Origin: Plicaturopsis crispa FD-325 SS-3
Lineage: Eukaryota; Basidiomycota; Agaricomycetes; Amylocorticiales; Amylocorticiaceae
Length of the DNA: 64,000 nt
Assembly: GCA_000827205.1 (NCBI GenBank)
Contig: KN832568.1
Location: forward strand, 589,241 to 653,240
Reading direction: 5' to 3'
The position numbers were made by a program, and so were the translations under genes. The notes under the pieces are model-generated. The model saw only the letters and a program-made list of their open reading frames with translations. It was not told the origin of the DNA and ran no database searches. Of the stretch, positions 46,946 through 57,489 are shown in pieces (position 1 is the first letter of the stretch; each line of letters starts with the position of its first letter).

Positions 46946-47358
46946 GAAGGAATCGGACCAAGACCAAGGGCCGTGACAACGAAGAGAAAGGAAGAAAGGG
47001 CCAGTCTGCGTGGTAGACGTTTGCAGTCAAAAGCTTCGAGGCGTTGAAGTCATCGTCACAGCCACAGGCGCAGTCCTCGGCTTCAAGTTCAAGTCAACGA
47101 CGGTGGCTCGACGCGTACAACCCAACCAAAAAATGACATTCTGCACAGGGACTGACGGAAACACAAAGCGAGAATATAAGGTATCCAATACATATCGTCA
47201 AGCACAAAGAACGCTTCTTTCACTCCTAACGAGTGAGACCCACGGAGAAAGAACACAAGCGTCTGTATGTGCGACGCATAAAAATCGGGCAAAAAATATA
47301 AGCACTGGAGGAAATGGAACATCGAAACTGCACCGCGTATTCACAGACACCTGACCCG
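46946..47358. other. Intergenic region, head-to-tail on minus strand
   Basis: PFA4 promoter side and DSN1 3' flank. No gene, RNA or repeat is seen. Confidence 0.6.
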
Positions 47359-49489
47359 TCACCGGTCCTTCCCAGGTGTCGCCCCCCTTCTTGGCGTACC
47401 AGGCGCCTTCCGTGGCGTCGGGGGTGGTACGCCTGTCAGCCGCCGCTCGCCACCGCCTTGCTCATTCGCCCGCTGCACTTCACGGGCCGCCCGTCGCGCA
47501 GCGTTGCCCATCTGCACAGGTGGCCGTGCAGCGTCGACTCGTGATAAGGCTCGCAAGAGATCTTGGGGATCCGTCGTCGGATGTGTGGGTGCTAGATATG
47601 ACGATAGTGATGTGGGGTCGGGTGCGGACGAAGAGTGTAAATGCGAGCGCGAAGTAAGCGTCAATGAGAGCTGGGCGAAACGTTGATCTAGATCGGCTTC
47701 GGCTACGCTGGTCGCTTGTATTGCAGTGTGGATGAAGGACTGCAGGTGGTCGACCTGGGATATCCTCATTAGCGAGTGCATGAAAGCCTGCATTGACACT
47801 TCACGCACCTTGAACTGTAAGTCTTCCATTCGCTGACCCAAAGTATTCTTCTGCCCTTGTTCGTCGTCGATGACACTCATCGCAAGTCTGATGCCGTCAT
47901 TTCCACGGAACTCTTCGGGAAGCTCGTATTCGCGGGGCATGAACTCTGCAGGATCCTGAGAGGTCGCTCTCTGCTTTCCTTTGGCTTTCGCAGATGGTGG
48001 ATGTCGTAGCCTCTCCATATCAGCCAGGGTGTTCTTGCGGTATGACTTGTAAAAATCTTCCGCCTCGTCCCATGCCACCTCCTCTGCTTTGATCCTGTAC
48101 GTATCGTCAATACACGCAGAACGGCACGATAAAACAATTACTATCTACCTCCCGAGTTGCACCTCGAATTTGATCTCTCGTGCCTTGTTCCTGACATTTT
48201 GCACGTTCTCGCCGACGGAAGTCGTGTCCTTCAATCCATCCAGGACGTTGGACGACTGATACGGACTGTAGGTGTTCGTGTCGATCCGCTTCTCTGCCAG
48301 GAGCTTCATCATGCCATCCTTCACTTTCTGGAGGACCTCTGCGCTATCCTTGTGCAATGGCGGAAGCGGTGGGTCCTTCCCAGAACTCTTGGAGCCAGTC
48401 TTTTGTTTAGACGACGACCCCACGGTTGGATTGAGGGGTGCACGGGAAGTACACCATATAAGAAGCTGTCGCGCGCGTATGCCTTCGGGCAGATCACAGT
48501 CGATGTGCTTATAAAAGCTAGAGTCGGAAACGGATGTGTGCGGTTGGGCTATACTGCTCTCTCAGTAAAAAAAAAACTATAGAAATAGCATGGTCACGCA
48601 CAAATAACGCCGGTAGTCTCATATGTCGAGCTTATTCGTTTCCCTCGTCCGCTGATAGAACTTCGTCTTGCATGCGTGTGCTGGGCAGTGTTCTCGGAAC
48701 GCAAGACCTTATTTCGTGCCATTTGCGGAGTGTCGTGTTCGGGGAGGAGCTCCAGGGCATCCGCATGCTTCGCCTTCGCAGGAGCAGACGGAAATTGAAA
48801 CGCAGGGTTTATCGACGACGACCCGGACGAATTCGTAGCGCTCGCCTCGGCTGCGCGAGATTTTCGTCGTAATGTGTCGGTTTCAGACTGCATCTGCCGC
48901 ACGTCCTCGTCCACTTCCTGGTCATCCCTTGCTGAAGCCGATACAGCGCGATCCTTCCCTTTCCCCACGACCCGCGACTTCGGCCCCGAAGATTCGGCCC
49001 GTAATTTCTTCGTTGGTGGTTCCGAAGGACCTGGAGCGGCTAACGATGGCAGTGGCCGATTGGATTGGGAGGAAGGCGGTCGAGACGGTGCACGGGTGGG
49101 TTCTGGTTGAGGTGTATGGCTGGAGTGTGGGGAGTGCGGGCGTGACGGTGGGGCACGAGTAATCCTAAGACCACCTGCGACAGTCTCCCCATTCACTGAA
49201 AAGGCATAAGCGAGTCAACGACGCGTCCAAACACGCGACTTGCCAATGGGTACGCACGCTTTCGTTTATTTTCAGGTTTCGCCTAGTATGTGCTCTGCGA
49301 TTAGTTTCTTTAGTTCTAATTAACGACAATGCTCCTTACCTGATTCTTGGACCTCTTTGCTGCCTTTGTGAGTGGATTCGCGTCGTCACTTGCTTTCCGC
49401 TTGGACGGGGGCATCTGGCCATCGGAGGGTATCATCTCGTGCTCGCGTCCACTTCGGAGTAGACTTGTAACGGTCTGCACGCTGTTCAT
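47359..49489 (-). CDS. DSN1: Kinetochore MIND/Mis12 complex subunit DSN1 (Mis13)
   Basis: Member of the Mis12/MIND complex that links inner kinetochore to the Ndc80 complex. ATG 49489 (MNSVQTVTSLLRSGREHEM). A 25 nt exon at 49258-49282 (AKPENKRK) is required to enter the next exon in frame (LNGETVAGGLRITRAP). A disordered Ser/Pro/Lys region follows. The family block is ARRSSISGRGKRISSTYETT, then across an intron SQPHTSVSDSSFYKHID and IRARQLLIWCTSRA, which is the DSN1/Mis13 signature including the Aurora-type RRSS site. Coiled-coil-like stretches follow (LQKVKDGMMKLLAEKRID; VQNVRNKAREIKFEVQLG). The C-terminus is Pro/Arg-rich, TPRKAPGTPRRGATPGKDR, stop at 47359-47361. About 560 residues. Strong assignment by the RRSS/FYKHI block. 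Confidence 0.9.
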
Positions 49490-49984
49490 ATGTCGTCCCC
49501 GCGACCCCGCAGAGCGCTACGCGTGTTGCCGTCCCGTTTGTCGTCGTCGCTGTCGATTTCGTGGGCGCCGCCTGCCGCGATGGTGGTAGTGTGAAATCAA
49601 CCAGCTGAGCGGAGTTTTAATCTGTCGCGTTTCTTTTTGATCAACGAACATCCACGACCGTCGCGCGTCCTACTCGACTTCAAAAATATTCGCGACGATG
49701 AGCTCGACGACGGCGACAGCGGTGGCGACGTTCGGACTGCAGAAAACGACAACGCGCACAAGAACTCCACGCTTCGGTTGGGATCTGAGGGACCCTTGTA
49801 GTCGACTTCTGGCAGCCTCCCTTTCTCTCTGGAGCGCCGCCAGCCAGCATTCATGATTACGAGTAACTTACAAAATCAAACTTGCTTTGCTGAACTCTGT
49901 GCGTGCGGCGTGGACCTTTCTCCTGAACTTCAAAAGTTCTATGTATCCAGGAACGCCGAGTTCGACTAGGCTGGACTGGAGAGA
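49490..49984. other. Divergent intergenic region
   Basis: Between the DSN1 start (-) and the first kinase-like relic (+). An 85-codon minus frame at 49597-49854 has no support. Nothing else is recognised. Confidence 0.5.
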
Positions 49985-50596
49985 ATGTCGGCCAAAAGAC
50001 CCCACAAAGGTTTGCTCAGTCGCGTCATGCAACGAAACGTACTGAAAGGTCCTCTCAAATTCAGCGTCACTTATCACCAATTCAAGCATTGGCTGCATGC
50101 CATAATCGCCTCTATCACGCGCGATTTGACGGCAGCCGGGGTGAAAGCCGACGACTTGCCAGTCGCTCCGAACTCCCCGACTTTCCTGTCTCAAGTCCGT
50201 CTCGAAAGGATACATTTTGCACGGCCAAACCCCCTTAGTACGAGCAGTGCGGTAGTATCCGAGGAAGACAATGTTATCGACATTGATGAGATCCATCGCG
50301 GACGCAGGGCTACCGTCTATCGTGCGAAGCTTCATCTCAATGACAAGGACATTGCAGTCGTACTCAAGTGGTTTATCGATGATGAAGTGCTCGGTAGCGC
50401 CGAGAGGGATCTGATGATTACTAGTGAGTCCTTGCGGGTTCATCGTGTCGTGTCTGTGTATGTAACCGCAGGCGTTGTTAGGCCCTGCATTAGGTCTATG
50501 TTTTGCAATCTAGATAGATCCTGGCACCCTTGCTGGAATGAAGGAGCATGCGTGTGCGGCATTTTTTCAAGCCGGGGTGGTCGGTTCACTCGGTGA
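49985..50596 (+). pseudogene. Kinase-like gene copy 1, truncated and chimeric
   Basis: Residues from about 50105 on (SITRDLTAAGVKADDLPVAP, then IDEIHRGRRATVYRAKLHLN and VVLK) align closely with the N-lobe of the two intact kinase-like genes downstream. At about 50370 the similarity ends abruptly. The next 130 bases (50383-50512) instead match the first exon and intron of the gene at 53831-55184. Soon after, at about 50518-50548, a short piece matching the very 3' coding end of the kinase genes appears (GGCACCCTTGCT). The hinge, HGD catalytic loop and DFE motif are all missing, so no kinase activity is possible. The start is uncertain; the ATG at 49985 adds an unrelated N-terminus. Best read as a decayed recombinant copy, though transcription is not excluded. 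Confidence 0.7.
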
Positions 50597-50743
50597 CGCG
50601 AGGCTTGAAGCTTCGAAACTGGTTGTGGAATCTCTGATTTCTCGCATTCTGAACCGTAAGGATAGCTCACCAAGCTTGCCACTGGGCTGTATTGCTGATA
50701 TCTCTTTCCTATATAGCGTCACTCGCAAGCGAGTCTTAGCGAC

Positions 50744-51811
50744 ATGTCGATCACATCCATCACTATCGACTTGAAGGCGATCAGGGTTGTACCCCACGAT
50801 CTGCCAATTGCTCCGGAATCCCCAACTCTCCTTTCTGCAGTCCAACTCAAGAGGATACATCTGGCTGACGCCTCTAGCATTCCGGTGGCGCTGGCAGGAA
50901 GTATCAATGTCACAGACATTGACGTGATCCACCGTGGACGGAGGGCTACTGTCTACCGCGCAAGGATCCATCTCGATGACGAAGAAATCGAAGTCGTACT
51001 CAAAATCGTACGACACTACGTGGATAGAGCCCCGGACGCTAAGATACTCGAGTCCGAAGCGGGCCGTTACGAGAACGAGCTGTCAACGGTTCAAGGCGAC
51101 ATTGTACCTTGGTGCTTTGGCTTCTTCCGTTCCAACTGCAATGGACTGTGGATCTCCTGCCTCGTACTGCAGCATTGTGGCGAGCCGATAGACTTGGATT
51201 TCTCGGAGATGGACAGAAGGTACCGGTACGTTACCCTCAACGGCTGGATTCCGAGCCAATCGACTGTAAATCTGAACGCATTGATTTTGCAGGTATAAGA
51301 CGATCGCCAAGCTTGCGCGCATACACGACCTCGGTCTGTCTCACGGCGACTTGCAAGAGCTCAACGTCCTCAACAACAATGGTGAACCAGTCATAATCGA
51401 CTTTGAATGCGCAAAAAGCCACGAGTGCTACCGCGATATTCTAACAGTCGGTCAATATCGTCCATTCGAGCAAGACTTCGGCTGCGGGGAGATATATGAC
51501 GTCGTTTGTGAGATGTGTCTATGGCGTGCACGTATACCCAGTCATTCTTCGACTCGCCTGCCCATCTCTGACCCAGTTATGTTGCTGCAGCGTATTTTAA
51601 ACTCCGCAGCCGTACCGTTGAAAAATTCGAAGTCAACTCGGCCGAGGATATCGTCGCCAAAATCACGGTTGCACCTGAACAGTACAATCAAGTTCTTGAC
51701 GCTGTGCGCCCGCTTGCCGAGGAGATCATCGCTGAGAAAAAGGTGATAGCTGAGGAGCTTCGACAGATGGACGAGGAAGACAAACGGATTTTGGCACCCT
51801 TGCTAGAATAA
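50744..51811 (+). CDS. Protein-kinase-like fold protein, copy 2
   Basis: ATG 50744 (MSITSITIDLKAIRVV). Three exons. The N-lobe has RGRRATVYRARIHLDDEEIE then VVLKIVRHY with the beta-3 Lys, an alpha-C-like ESEAGRYENEL, the hinge LVLQHCGEPIDLDF, the catalytic loop LSHGDLQELNVL (His-Gly-Asp...Asn) and, in place of DFG, IIDFECAK. A C-terminal acidic/Lys coiled-coil-like helix (AEEIIAEKKVIAEELRQMDE) ends LAPLLE at TAA 51809-51811. Introns: GTACGT near 51232 to CAG 51293, and GTATAC near 51529 to GCAG near 51588. HGD plus DFE is typical of aminoglycoside-phosphotransferase/choline-kinase-like or lipopolysaccharide-kinase-like families rather than classic Ser/Thr kinases. Substrate is unknown. Key catalytic residues are intact. 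Confidence 0.8.
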
Positions 51812-52426
51812 ATGCCGCATAACTGACCTAGTCTCAGCTCATCCTGTAGACAGTACTCGCTTCAAAACGATCGCATACGACTTTCTGAGGCGCGATGAAC
51901 ATGCACATTCGTTGTTTGACGATGTACGTATATGTTATATCAGTATTCGACGTTTGACGGTTGGTATTTTAGCAGATTTGCCCTCGTAATCATCCTCGTC
52001 CTCGTCATCAGGCTGCACACCTCGTCATCCTTAGGGTCACTGCCTTTGAAGGCCTCAGCGTCAAGTTTGCTGCTACTTAGCGCGCAACTTTTGTGGCGTT
52101 CGGTATGCTTCCATCTTGACCGAAACGAGAAATGAGAACGGCGGAGGAAGAAAGAACGTGGTGGCACGCGGCAACGGGCGACCAAGTTCGAACTCGTTTT
52201 GGGACTTTCACCAAACCTTCACGTTGCAAACTCGTTGGCCGGGCGTGTCAAGCGGGAAATATCCCGGTGTCGTACAATGCCACGACGCTTGAGTGTGCAG
52301 GCACTCATAGCGAGCCGAGGATACCATATAAAAGACCTACTTGGTGTGTCATTTAACAAAGATTACTGATTTCCCTTTGTATCTAGCTAGCATCGCAGCA
52401 TCACTCGCTATCGACTCTGATTCAAC
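51812..52426. other. Spacer between kinase-like copies
   Basis: No ORF with support. The right end holds a TATA element 94 bases before the next ATG. The sequence 51970-52060 is pyrimidine/TC-rich. No recognisable transposon ends that would explain the duplication. Confidence 0.5.
52327..52333 (+). promoter_or_regulatory. Probable TATA element of kinase-like copy 3
   Basis: TATAAAA at 94 bases upstream of ATG 52427. Spacing fits a fungal TATA promoter; not experimentally known. Confidence 0.45.
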
Positions 52427-53536
52427 ATGTCCGAGTCAATCACGTCCATCACTCTCGACTTAACGGCCATCGGGGTCGAAGCCCACGACTTGCCAATCGC
52501 TCCGAAATCCCCGAGATTCCTGTCTAAAGTCCGTCTCACAAGGGTGTACCTTGGACCCCTTGCGAGTGGTACGGTGACATTGGGAAACATACATGTCATA
52601 GACATCGACTCGGATGAGATTCATCGCGGACAGAGGGCGACCACCTATCGCGCGAAGCTTCGTCTCAATGACGAGAGCGCCACCCAAGTGGTACTCAAAA
52701 TCGTCAAACACTATGTGGATAGAGCACCCGACGCCAAAGTCTTCGAGTCTGAAGCAAGCCGCTACGAGAATGAGCTATCGGCATTCCAAGGCGATATTGT
52801 CCCTCCATGCTTCGGCTTCTTCCGCTCGAACTGCAACGGATTGTGGATCTCGTGCCTCGTATTGCAGTACTGTGGCGAGCCGATGGACATGGATTTCTCT
52901 GAAATGGACAAACGATATCAGTAAGTCCATCCTTGAAGGCTAGGGTTGGCGGCGAATCTGACCAAATCCGTTTCGTAGGTACAAGACCCTCGCCAAGCTT
53001 GCCCGCATACATGACCTCGGTCTGTATCACGGTGACTTTCATGAGCCCAACGTCCTCGACCACAATGGCGAGCCTCTGATAATTGACTTTGAACGCACCA
53101 AAAACCATGATTGCGACAGAGACATCATGACGATTGGACAATATCGTCCATTCCAACAAGACTTCGGCTGTATAGAGATATACAGGGTCATTGGTGAGAT
53201 GGAACTGTGGCGCTCGCGTAAGCCCATTTACCCTACGACTCACATGCACATTACTGACGAAGCTATATCGCTGCAGCGTATTTTTGTATAGACGACCGTC
53301 CCATCGAAAGATCCGAAGTCAACTCGGCCGAGGATATCTACACAAAGATCAAGTTCGACCCCGCCTCTGACCCATGCAACCCAATTATTAACTTTGTGCG
53401 CGAGATGGTTGAGGAAATCATCGAAGAGAAAAAGGAGATGGCTGAGGAGCTTCGACAGATGGACGAGGAAGACAGACGGATCCTGGAACCCTTGATGGTA
53501 TGGCCGGACATGTATAGCAACTTCGTTTCTCGTTGA
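52427..53536 (+). CDS. Protein-kinase-like fold protein, copy 3
   Basis: ATG 52427 (MSESITSITLDLTAIGVEAH). Same plan as copy 2: RGQRATTYRAKLRLN, VVLKIVKHYVDRAPDAKVFE, QGDIVPPCFGFFRSNCNGLW, hinge LVLQYCGEPMDMDF, catalytic loop LYHGDFHEPNVL, then IIDFERTKNH and IGQYRPFQQDFGC. Introns fall at the same codons (donor after KRYQ near 52921; donor GTAAGC near 53218 with acceptor GCAG near 53277). The C-terminus EEIIEEKKEMAEELRQMDEE matches copy 2, but the end is extended beyond LEPLM by WPDMYSNFVSR because the position of the copy 2 stop reads through; TGA 53534-53536. Catalytic residues are intact. The substrate is unknown. Copies 2 and 3 are a tandem duplication. Confidence 0.8.
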
Positions 53537-53830
53537 GCTTGTCCGTCCCGTCACTATTGCATGTACCCATCTCGACAATTGCTATGGAAAACCTTTTGAA
53601 CTTGCGATTCGTATGCGACCGCCGGTCGTCTTCAAACCGTCTTGACTGCACAGGTATCGGTCTCGGGCTGTAAGTACCTATGATGATGTCAAGTTTCACA
53701 CGAACATAAACGGAGGTTCCTTCCGTGCCGTGCCTTGACTCGGGCTGTCTCGAGCACTGCCACTCCGCTCAGGATTTTACTTATAAATTCGCGCTGTACG
53801 CACCCAAGCGCGCTTTCTAATCTTTCCACC

Positions 53831-55184
53831 ATGTCGAACTCACAAGACCAGCGACTGACGGAGGAATTCGTTCAAGACAGCTTTCATCGCTACCTGAAAT
53901 CATCGTTAACGCAGGCGAAAGCAGAGCGGCTAATCGATGCAGAAGTGCTCGGTAGCGCCGAGGGGGATCTAATGATTACTGGTGAGTCCTTGCGGGACCA
54001 TCGTATCGTGTCTACGTATCTAACCGCAGGCGTTATCAGGCCCCGCATTATGTCTATATTTTGCAGCGCTTCGCTGTACCACTTCGCCGCCTTCAGTCCC
54101 ACTTCCCCGAGCTACCAAAACATCTGCGCCGATGGAGCTGTCCGAGAGCAACTGCCCGCCCGCATTTATATCCTTTCTGCGCGTCTGGTCTCAGACAGTG
54201 CCGCGAATCCAGGCGCTTACCCCGGAGCACCAGCACGATCTCGCACGCATCATCTGCGGCCTCCGGCCGCTCGCGGTGCCCCCCGCGCCGTCGCTCAGCG
54301 GGATCGCAGCGGACATGCGGGCGGTGGCCATCGAAATTAGCCAGCGGCGGTCGTTCCAGGAGCGCCTCGGCGACGATTTGCAGGCAGCCATCGACGCGGG
54401 GCAAGGGACCAGCGGAGCGTCGGGTCTCAAAGTAAAGGCCTCGTTCGTGCCGCCTCCAGTCTATGACCCATCCCCACAATCATCCCCCGGCTCTTCTCCG
54501 GGCTCGTCCCATGTGCGTCTGCCGTCGCACCCGTCCCCGGTTCCCTCTAGCAGCCAACTACCCCCGCAGTCGCCTACATTCCTATCGCCGTACGGCCCCC
54601 GCTCCCCGTCCCCCACGATCCTCTCCGCACACTCCCCTGCGATCGAGTTCATCCGCGAGACGCTCTACGCTTCGCTCGGCGACGTGCTCGAGGCCACGCT
54701 GACTTTGCGGCACATGCTCACCACAGACCCGCCGCGCGCGTACTTCGCCGCCGTCGCGCTCGCGATCCTCGAAGTGTCCACGACGTCGATGACGGCGGAC
54801 GGCGCGGTGGTGGGCGTCCTCGGGAAGCCGTTCGAGCTGGAGCAGTGCCCACCGCAGCTGCGCCCTTTCATGCACGAGCTCGCGGGGATCGGGCGGCAGG
54901 CGAAGGAGGTGGAGGAGGACGATGATCGGCAGGCGATGGAGCTTGCGCAGCGCGGGGAGGAGATCCCGCCGCCGAGGATGGAGCGCGTGAAGAAGATGCT
55001 GGTGCAGGGGGTGGGGTATGCGGACGGCAGACGCGAGGTGGAGGAGGGGCGGAGGAGCGTGGAGGGGCGTGCGGTTGCGTTTACCAACCGGATAAATGGG
55101 CTTGCGTTGGGGATGACGCGCTTGAAGGCGTTCAGGGAGAGGCAGAACGACGTGTTCAAGGTGCTGTCGGGCATTGGCTCGTGA
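53831..55184 (+). CDS. Hypothetical protein with disordered centre, function unknown
   Basis: ATG 53831 (MSNSQDQRLTEEFVQDSF). Exon 1 ends at 53981. An 85 nt intron (53982-54066) joins LMIT in phase to LRCTTSPPSVPLPR, TKTSAPMELSESNCPPA and onward. A helical block FLRVWSQTVPRIQ...LARIICGL is followed by a Ser/Pro-rich linker and a long helical C-terminal domain (ETLYASLGDVLEATLTLRHM, MHELAGIGRQAKEVEEDDDR, LGMTRLKAFRERQNDVFKVL), stop TGA 55182-55184. About 400 residues. I do not recognise the domain. The 5' exon plus intron has a diverged copy inside the broken kinase-like gene at 50383-50512. A shorter model starting at ATG 54132 is possible. A TATAAA at about 53783 fits the longer start. Confidence 0.7.
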
Positions 55185-55981
55185 CGGCTGTGAGGGGCTG
55201 GATAATCTGGCGATGACATTAATGATCGTGGCGCGAGGTGGTATGTAGGATACGTTTTCAATGTAATTTCCTGTATTTTTGAATTTGAATAATCCTAGGC
55301 AATGTACCTCCGCCTTCGGGCCCTGTCCTTCAGACCAACGCGTCCACAAATCAAATTCCCATTGAGTCTGCGACTCAACTTTTCCAGAGGAACACCGACA
55401 ACTACGCGTTTTCAGTAGCTCTACTGGCCCTTCCTCGCGAATACTCTGGAAGGAGTACTTGTGGCTGCTTCACATTCAAATCATCTCCGGCTTGTTCAAC
55501 CAAGCCTTCCTTGACGCATTCAGGCCACTCTCTACACAACCGAGGCATCCAGTTTCCGCAGCATAGCCAGAACATGGTCGGACGTTTTTGATTTTCGTTT
55601 TGATTATCTGGACCGTATTACTATGTCGAAGACTTCGTCTCATGGCCAGGCTTGCATCACCATCCAGTGCTGTCGAAGCAGTGAAGTCACCGACAACTAC
55701 CCGATCCCTGGACCAAAGCGTAGGCCTGCAACAGACGGGCGACAAATTGCCGATGCCCCATTTCCATGTGACTATACAGTGCGATCGCCGCCCCAACGGT
55801 TCTCGCTGCGTAGTGCGCAAGTATCTCGGGAAGCATAGCCCTCCCCCCGCATCTCGCCAGCTTGCGGTGTCTATCACGGTGAGAGCACCCCCATGCCCAT
55901 CTTCGAATATTCCGCGGCCTGCTCACGCGTCGCTGTATAAATAAGCGGCATTCTCTAGTGCTCCCCATCGCCCTCACCAGC
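55185..55981. other. Intergenic region with expansin promoter
   Basis: 3' flank of the preceding gene and the upstream region of the expansin-like gene. Short ORFs at 55588-55944 have no support. Confidence 0.5.
55936..55943 (+). promoter_or_regulatory. TATA element of the expansin-like gene
   Basis: TATAAATA 46 bases upstream of ATG 55982. It is one of the cleanest TATA boxes in the window, in keeping with a regulated secreted-protein gene. Confidence 0.6.
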
Positions 55982-56500
55982 ATGTCGCCCATCACAAAAC
56001 TCGCCGCCCTCTTAGGGCTTCTGCCCCTCCTCGCCTCCGCCCAGACGTACACCGCGTCCTTCACCGAGTACGGCTCGACCGACTCCTGGGGCAGCGGCAA
56101 CTGCAACGTCGCGACCACCGCGTGCGGGTTCTACACCTCCCCGGGCTACTCCGCCGCGGTCTCGCAGAACGTCTTCGGCGTGGGCCCCGGCGCGGGCGCG
56201 GGCCCCGCGTGCGGCGGGTGCTGGAGCCTCACGGGCAAGACGGACTCGAGCGGGAACGCGCTGTCCGCGCCGAAGACGATCGTGGTGAAGGTCACGAATC
56301 TGTGCCCTGCGGCGGGCAACCCGCTGTGCGCGATGGGCAGCACGAGCGACACGAACCAGTACGGCGCGAACGTCAACTTTGATTTGTGCATTGACTCGGG
56401 CGCGTCGGACGCGTTTTTGAGCCCGAGTGGGGTGGGGCTGGCGGTGGGGACTGCGACGAAGGTTGATTGCAGCGAGTGGTCGGGCTCTCAGGTTGGATGA
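55982..56500 (+). CDS. Secreted expansin-like / GH45-like double-psi beta-barrel protein
   Basis: Single exon. ATG 55982 opens a signal peptide MSPITKLAALLGLLPLLASA, cleaved probably before QTYTASFTEYG. The mature protein has Cys-rich blocks CNVATTACGFYTSPGYSAAV, GVGPGAGAGPACGGCWSLTG, TIVVKVTNLCPAAGNPLCAM, VNFDLCIDSGASDAFL and a final VDCSEWSGSQVG, stop TGA 56498-56500. These match basidiomycete expansin-like proteins related to GH45 subfamily C, in which the Asp of xFDxC corresponds to the catalytic acid; both DLC and ID are present here. It acts outside the cell on plant or fungal cell-wall polysaccharide, by loosening or by endoglucanase activity; which one is not decided. About 172 residues, with no carbohydrate-binding module. 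Very high GC at third positions suggests strong expression. Confidence 0.85.
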   Translation: MSPITKLAALLGLLPLLASAQTYTASFTEYGSTDSWGSGNCNVATTACGFYTSPGYSAAVSQNVFGVGPGAGAGPACGGCWSLTGKTDSSGNALSAPKTIVVKVTNLCPAAGNPLCAMGSTSDTNQYGANVNFDLCIDSGASDAFLSPSGVGLAVGTATKVDCSEWSGSQVG

Positions 56501-57489
56501 GGGGTCGGAGGCCATAGTTGCGAGGGAATATTCAGGTATCGTCTTCGTCGATCATATCATGCCTATAAATAGTACTAAAACGTTTTCCTAGCTGTACCAC
56601 AAGCATTGTCGAAAAAAAGAGTCTGTGCACACCGGGCTCGGGGTAACTATGGATATTTTTTCGTGCAAACACCGCTCTCTCTTGTACCACCGCTATAGTC
56701 AATTTGAAACCATAGTCACGATAAATCCAAATCTTTAAGCGTTCGCTGAGACACGGCAAGGGCAGTGAGAGAGTTTGAATGAATGTCATTCATAGGTGTA
56801 AGTACTACTTAATGGGCATGAATGCTACGGTGTGCGAAAACAGCTTTCTGCGAGACGGATGGGCGAAAGCGCTTGCGCTTTCCTGTCCCGCTGCATGAAT
56901 CCTGGCCTAAGGGAAACCGAGGTAAGCTGCGAGGGCGGGTGGGCCGCATCGCAGCTCTCGGTGAATCCAAGAGAACCGAGAGGAAACGCACAACAAGGAA
57001 ACCTTGGCGGGGCGTGAAGCGAGGCACTCAGTCAGCGTCCTTGTGAAGAAGGAGGTGTGGAGGGCGAGGAAAAGAACAGAGCGAGGGAGCCAGAGTCTAG
57101 CGGTAGCAGCGAGTCGCGGTGCGGAGGGAAGAAGCTCGCGCCGCGCCTACCGCTTGCTCAAAGACTATACTCTCTTCCTCCGCTCGTACCTCGCTACGTA
57201 AGAGAGCGGCGGCATCTCATTCAACGCATTCTGTACTTGTGTCCAGCAGCTCCTAAGCGAAATTACAGCTGGGCGACTGGGACGCGCCAGACAGGCAAAC
57301 GCGCCCACGTGGTCGAACCGATGTAGTCACGTGGCATATCATGCGCGCTAGAGTGAATTTCGAAAGACTCGAACTCGTTTTGTTCTTGACGCCCATCTCG
57401 ACCGCCAAACTCTCCTCTGACCGCTACCACCACCTCTATACTTTTTCCCACGCTTAACGCTCTACCGGTGGTCGGCGGCTAGCTAGACT
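56501..57489. other. Intergenic region up to LINE ORF1
   Basis: Left part is the expansin 3' flank. The right part may include the LINE 5' UTR, but no target duplication or clear 5' end could be found. GC-rich 57040-57150 has no gene. Confidence 0.45.

Noticed and set aside
49868-53249. Long minus-strand frames in the kinase-like array
   Set aside because: They are antisense to better coding frames with kinase motifs and conserved intron positions.
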